Positions 60,170 to 64,000 of a DNA stretch of 64,000 nucleotides are shown here, one piece after another (the first letter of the stretch is position 1; each line of letters opens with the position of its first letter). The position numbers and the translations under genes are program-made. The DNA comes from Acidimicrobiaceae bacterium. GTDB taxonomy: Bacteria > Actinomycetota > Acidimicrobiia > Acidimicrobiales > Aldehydirespiratoraceae. The stretch spans positions 1 to 64,000 of the forward strand of contig JAERSO010000165.1 in the NCBI GenBank assembly GCA_016845585.1. The letters are read 5' to 3'. The notes beneath the pieces were generated by a model, which saw only the letters and a list, made by a program, of their open reading frames with translations, was not told the origin of the DNA and did not search any database.

Positions 60170-61135
60170 CTACCGAGCTCGTAGGGCCGCTTCGACCCTC
60201 GGAGCCGCCGGATAGGAGCCGGGTTCGAAGACCTCCCGGGTGAGCGCGGCGAAGGTCTCCTGATACACGCCGGCGGCTTCGATCGCCAGTTCCTGACTGA
60301 GCGGAGGAGGGTCGCCCTCGCCGCGGTAGCCATCTCGGGCGTAGGCGAGTCGCACGTACTCCTTGTCGAGGTTCTCGGGTTCTTCACCCGCAGCACGCCG
60401 TGCCTCCACGGTGGCGGCTCGCCAGTAGCGCGAACTGTCGGGCGTGTGCACCTCGTCGATGATCGTGAGTGTGCCATCGGCATCGAGGCCGAATTCGTAC
60501 TTGGTGTCGACGAGCACGAGACCCGCGGCTGCGGCGATCTCGACCCCCCGGGCGAAGACACCGAGCGCGGTCGTGCGTATCTGGTCCCACAACTCGGCTC
60601 CGACGAGGCCTCGCTCGACGATCTCCCGCTCGGTGATGGGCTCGTCGTGGGCGCCCTGCTCCGCCTTGGTCGTCGGCGTGATGATCGCCTCCGGGAGCGC
60701 ATCGTTCTTGACCATGCCGTCGGGGAAGTCGAGCCCGTAGATCGTGCGCTCACCGGCCGCGTACTTCGTCCACAACGCCGTCGAGGTCGAGCCGGACAAC
60801 CGGCCCCGCACCACGACTTCGACCGGTAGGGTCCGGCACTTCCTGCCGATCGTGACATTCGGATCCGGAACCGACAGCACGTGTGAGGGGACGAGATCCT
60901 CGATCCGTCCGAACCACCACGCCGCGAGCTGGTTCAGCACCTGACCGCGGTAGGGCACGGTGCCGAGCACATGATCGAATGCCGAGATGCGATCGGTGGC
61001 GATCAGCGCCACCTCATCGCCGAGGTCGACGACGTCTCGCACCTTGCCTCGCATCATCGGGCCGAGGTCGGCGACCGCTTCGGCGTTGAGACCGACGAAC
61101 GGGTCGGCCAGGGCGGGCCCAAGATCGAGTGTCAT
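60170..61135 (-). CDS. purC: SAICAR synthase
   Basis: GKVRDVVDLGDEVALIATDRISAFD; IIDEVHTPDSSRYW. Confidence 0.97.
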   Translation of the reverse strand: MTLDLGPALADPFVGLNAEAVADLGPMMRGKVRDVVDLGDEVALIATDRISAFDHVLGTVPYRGQVLNQLAAWWFGRIEDLVPSHVLSVPDPNVTIGRKCRTLPVEVVVRGRLSGSTSTALWTKYAAGERTIYGLDFPDGMVKNDALPEAIITPTTKAEQGAHDEPITEREIVERGLVGAELWDQIRTTALGVFARGVEIAAAAGLVLVDTKYEFGLDADGTLTIIDEVHTPDSSRYWRAATVEARRAAGEEPENLDKEYVRLAYARDGYRGEGDPPPLSQELAIEAAGVYQETFAALTREVFEPGSYPAAPRVEAALRAR

Positions 61136-61923
61136 CGGGCCGCCGCCACGAAGGCGTCGAACAGCGGCCGACCGGTGTTGCCCGCCGGGCCGGAGGGGCG
61201 CTGCCAGTCGAGCACGTGATCCTCGGGATGGGGCATGAGTCCGACCACGGTGCCGGTTTCGTCGCACAGGCCGGCGATGTCGTTGACCGAGCCGTTGGGG
61301 TTGGCAGGATAGGCACCTCCGGCCGGGCCGGATCCTTCGACGGTCGGGCGAGCGCCGTCGGCCAGATACCGAAACGCCACAAGGCCATCGGATTCGAGTC
61401 GGTCGCTCACCGGGTCGTCGGCGACCGCCACTCGACCTTCGCCATGAGCGATCGGACAACGAATCGTGACACCACCGGCCACGGCCAACCAACCCGACCG
61501 GCAGTCGGGCTCGACTCGTAGCGTGACCCAGCGACACTCGAAGTGGCCCGCCCGGTTCTCGGTGAGCGTGACCGTACGCGGCGCGCCCACCGGGCCGGGC
61601 AGGATCCCCGACTTCACGAGCACCTGGAAACCGTTGCAGATCCCGAGAATGGGGCGCCCCGCCGACACGGCTTCCGCCATCTCGTCGCCGAACCAGCTCC
61701 GGAGCTCCAACGCGAGACGACCACCGGCGCCGAGCGCGTCGCCATAGGAGAAGCCTCCGGGAAGAAGAATCGCCGCATGATCACCGACGCGAACCGAGCC
61801 GTCGCGCAGTTCGTTGACATGGACGATGCGCGGGTCGCCGCCGGCCAGACGGATCGCCTGGGCGGCCTCGCCATCGCGATTCGTGCCCGACGCATGAGGG
61901 ATGAGAATCGGAGGGGCACTCAT
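61132..61923 (-). CDS. purQ: Phosphoribosylformylglycinamidine synthase glutaminase subunit
   Basis: [38 protein letters not shown]. Confidence 0.95.
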   Translation of the reverse strand: MSAPPILIPHASGTNRDGEAAQAIRLAGGDPRIVHVNELRDGSVRVGDHAAILLPGGFSYGDALGAGGRLALELRSWFGDEMAEAVSAGRPILGICNGFQVLVKSGILPGPVGAPRTVTLTENRAGHFECRWVTLRVEPDCRSGWLAVAGGVTIRCPIAHGEGRVAVADDPVSDRLESDGLVAFRYLADGARPTVEGSGPAGGAYPANPNGSVNDIAGLCDETGTVVGLMPHPEDHVLDWQRPSGPAGNTGRPLFDAFVAAAR

Positions 61924-64000
61924 GTGGACCCTCCCCCGCTGAAGGCATCGACCGCTTGGGCGATGCTCACCTCGACCGTGACGAGATCCAGCACATCGAG
62001 GCCCTCGGCATCGCCGTCGACCGCTGCAGTGGTCGGTGCTCGCATGACGATCCGATCCCCACCGGTGACCTCGCCGATGCGACGGCCGAATTCACCGAGC
62101 TTCCCGGCGATCCGGCTGCGATCGTTCGCCGAACCGGTCAGCACCAGGCGACCGGGTGCTTCGTTGAACAGGGAGGTGAAGGGGTCGAGACCATCCGCGG
62201 GCATGACGATGGAGAGTCCGAGGCGGGCGGCCAACGCCATCTCGCTCAGGGCCACGGCCACGCCCCCGTCACTGCTGTCGTGGGCAGCGGTGATGAGACC
62301 CCCGGCGATCGCCGCATGAACGGCCTGGTAGCGAGGAAGGGGATCCTCGAGCGGGGCCGGGACTGCCGTGGCGCCCAGGGCGAAGACATCCGATGCCAGC
62401 GATCCGCCGAGTTCACCGGCACCCTCACCGACGAGCCACACATCGTCGCCCGCCTGCATGCCCGCAGAGTCGATCGCACGGGCGAGATCAGGCACCAGTC
62501 CCAGCGCCGAGATCAGCAGTGTGCCGGGGATCGCCTCGCCGTCGAACTCGTTGAAGAGGCTGTCCTTGCCACTGATGAACGGCATCCGGTAGCGACGAGC
62601 GCCGTCAGTGCACCCCTGCACGGCCCGCACCAGCGAACCGAGCCGGTCGGACTTGGTCGGGTCGCCCCAGCAGAAGTTGTCGAGAACGGCCACGCGGTCG
62701 GGGTCGCCACCGACGGCGACGAGGTTGCGAACGGCTTCGTCCATCGCGTGCAGCGCCATCGCCCATGGGTCGTGACGGCCGATGCGGGGGTTGATGCCGT
62801 TGCTGAGCACGGCGGCGGTGGTGCCGGCCGTGCCGAGCGGCTTCAGAACGGCTGCATCGGCGGGTCCGTCCGCCTCGGGCCCGACGAAGGGTCGCACGAC
62901 CGTGCCGCCGCGGACCTCATGGTCGTAGCGACGAACGATGTCCTCCTTGGAGGCGACATCCGGATGTGCCAGCATCGCCAGCACCATCGACGCGTCCACC
63001 ATCGGTGTCTCGACCGTCGCCGGCGCGGGATCCACCCAGGCGCCGGTCATCTCGCGGCGTGGGAGACCGTCGTGCAGGAACGACATCGGCATGTCGACCA
63101 CCGGGGTGTCGCCGTGGCGGACCACCAGCCGTTCGCTGCCGGTGAACGTTCCGAGATCAGTGATCTCGACATCCCACGCATCACACAGGGTCTGGAGCTC
63201 GGCCATCTTCGCGGGAGGCACCGCGATGACGATCCGCTCCTGTGCTTCGGAGAGCCAGATCTCCCATGGCTGAAGGCCGGCGTACTTGAGCGGTACGTTG
63301 GCGAGGTCGACCTCGACGCCGAGGTCCTCGCCCATCTCTCCGACCGAGGACGAGAAACCGCCCGCCCCGCAGTCGGTGATGGCGGTGTAGAGCCGGGCGT
63401 CGCGGGCGAGCTCGATGACCTCGATCAGTCCCTTCTCGGTGATCGGGTCGCCGATCTGCACGGCGGAGCCGACCGAGTCGACCGTCGACGCATCCATCCC
63501 CGCCGACGAGAACGTGGCTCCGTGGATGCCGTCGCGGCCCACACGCCCGCCGATGGAGATGATCCGGTCACCGACGTGCGCTTCGGTGGGGTGCATGCCA
63601 TGAGGCAGCAGGCCGAGCGCGCCGCAGTACACGAGCGGATTCGCCGTGTAGCCCTGGTCGTAGAGCACCGCACCGTTCACGGTGGGAAGGCCGAGCTTGT
63701 TGCCATAGTCGCCGATGCCACCGACCACGCCTTCGCGGATTCGACGGGGATGGAGCACTCCGGTCGGCAGCTCGTCGTCGGGGAGATCCTGGGGGCCGAA
63801 GCACAGGACGTCGGTGCATGCGATCGGCCGAGCGGAAACGCCGATCACGTCGCGCACGACACCCCCGACACCGGTGTTCGCGCCGCCGAACGGCTCGAGC
63901 GCCGAGGGGTGATTGTGGGTCTCGACCTTGAAAGCGAGGTCGTAGGTGTCGTCGAAGGCGATAATCCCGGCGTCGTCGACGAACGCGCTGCGAAGCCACC
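61920..64000 (-). CDS. purL: Phosphoribosylformylglycinamidine synthase subunit PurL (5' end beyond window)
   Basis: Frame stays open to the window end: [51 protein letters not shown]. Confidence 0.96.
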   Translation of the reverse strand, partial: WLRSAFVDDAGIIAFDDTYDLAFKVETHNHPSALEPFGGANTGVGGVVRDVIGVSARPIACTDVLCFGPQDLPDDELPTGVLHPRRIREGVVGGIGDYGNKLGLPTVNGAVLYDQGYTANPLVYCGALGLLPHGMHPTEAHVGDRIISIGGRVGRDGIHGATFSSAGMDASTVDSVGSAVQIGDPITEKGLIEVIELARDARLYTAITDCGAGGFSSSVGEMGEDLGVEVDLANVPLKYAGLQPWEIWLSEAQERIVIAVPPAKMAELQTLCDAWDVEITDLGTFTGSERLVVRHGDTPVVDMPMSFLHDGLPRREMTGAWVDPAPATVETPMVDASMVLAMLAHPDVASKEDIVRRYDHEVRGGTVVRPFVGPEADGPADAAVLKPLGTAGTTAAVLSNGINPRIGRHDPWAMALHAMDEAVRNLVAVGGDPDRVAVLDNFCWGDPTKSDRLGSLVRAVQGCTDGARRYRMPFISGKDSLFNEFDGEAIPGTLLISALGLVPDLARAIDSAGMQAGDDVWLVGEGAGELGGSLASDVFALGATAVPAPLEDPLPRYQAVHAAIAGGLITAAHDSSDGGVAVALSEMALAARLGLSIVMPADGLDPFTSLFNEAPGRLVLTGSANDRSRIAGKLGEFGRRIGEVTGGDRIVMRAPTTAAVDGDAEGLDVLDLVTVEVSIAQAVDAFSGGGST

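Noticed and set aside
1-64000. CRISPR array, prophage, integrase, toxin-antitoxin or biosynthetic gene cluster
   Set aside because: No regularly spaced direct repeats, and no Cas, integrase, phage structural, toxin or NRPS/PKS motifs seen in the six-frame track.

Overview
64 kb of high-GC DNA, most likely from an actinobacterium; Acidimicrobiia-like is my inference from gene style, not verified. From about 33 kb to the right edge it is dense, intact core biosynthesis: trpABFC, trpE-hisI, hisDCBHAF, rlmN, menG/menA and a purNMDFKECQL run, with purL cut by the window edge. The left part (0-33 kb) is accessory: a TetR/epimerase pair, an MBOAT/SGNH O-acyltransferase pair, an aerobic benzoyl-CoA (box) module with boxC, boxB and a benzoate-CoA ligase, several regulators, an AlkB-like dioxygenase, a truncated haemoglobin, and ppc. 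I found no CRISPR array, prophage, transposase gene, rRNA or convincing tRNA, and no clear new multi-gene system. The best second-look items are: (1) a dispersed family of nested hairpins sharing a GGGGWCWGWCCCC core; (2) a cluster of decayed genes at 5.4-12.5 kb, including three in-frame TAG codons that all appear to replace Tyr (TAC>TAG); (3) a candidate ~105-nt sRNA at 49.3-49.4 kb with promoter, C-rich loops and intrinsic terminator; (4) an SOS-box-like palindrome inside the promoter of the AlkB-like gene; (5) recurrent leaderless promoters (TANNNT about 6 nt before the start codon); (6) a TetR operator pair bracketing a promoter. All homology statements come from reading the translations from memory; no search was run.
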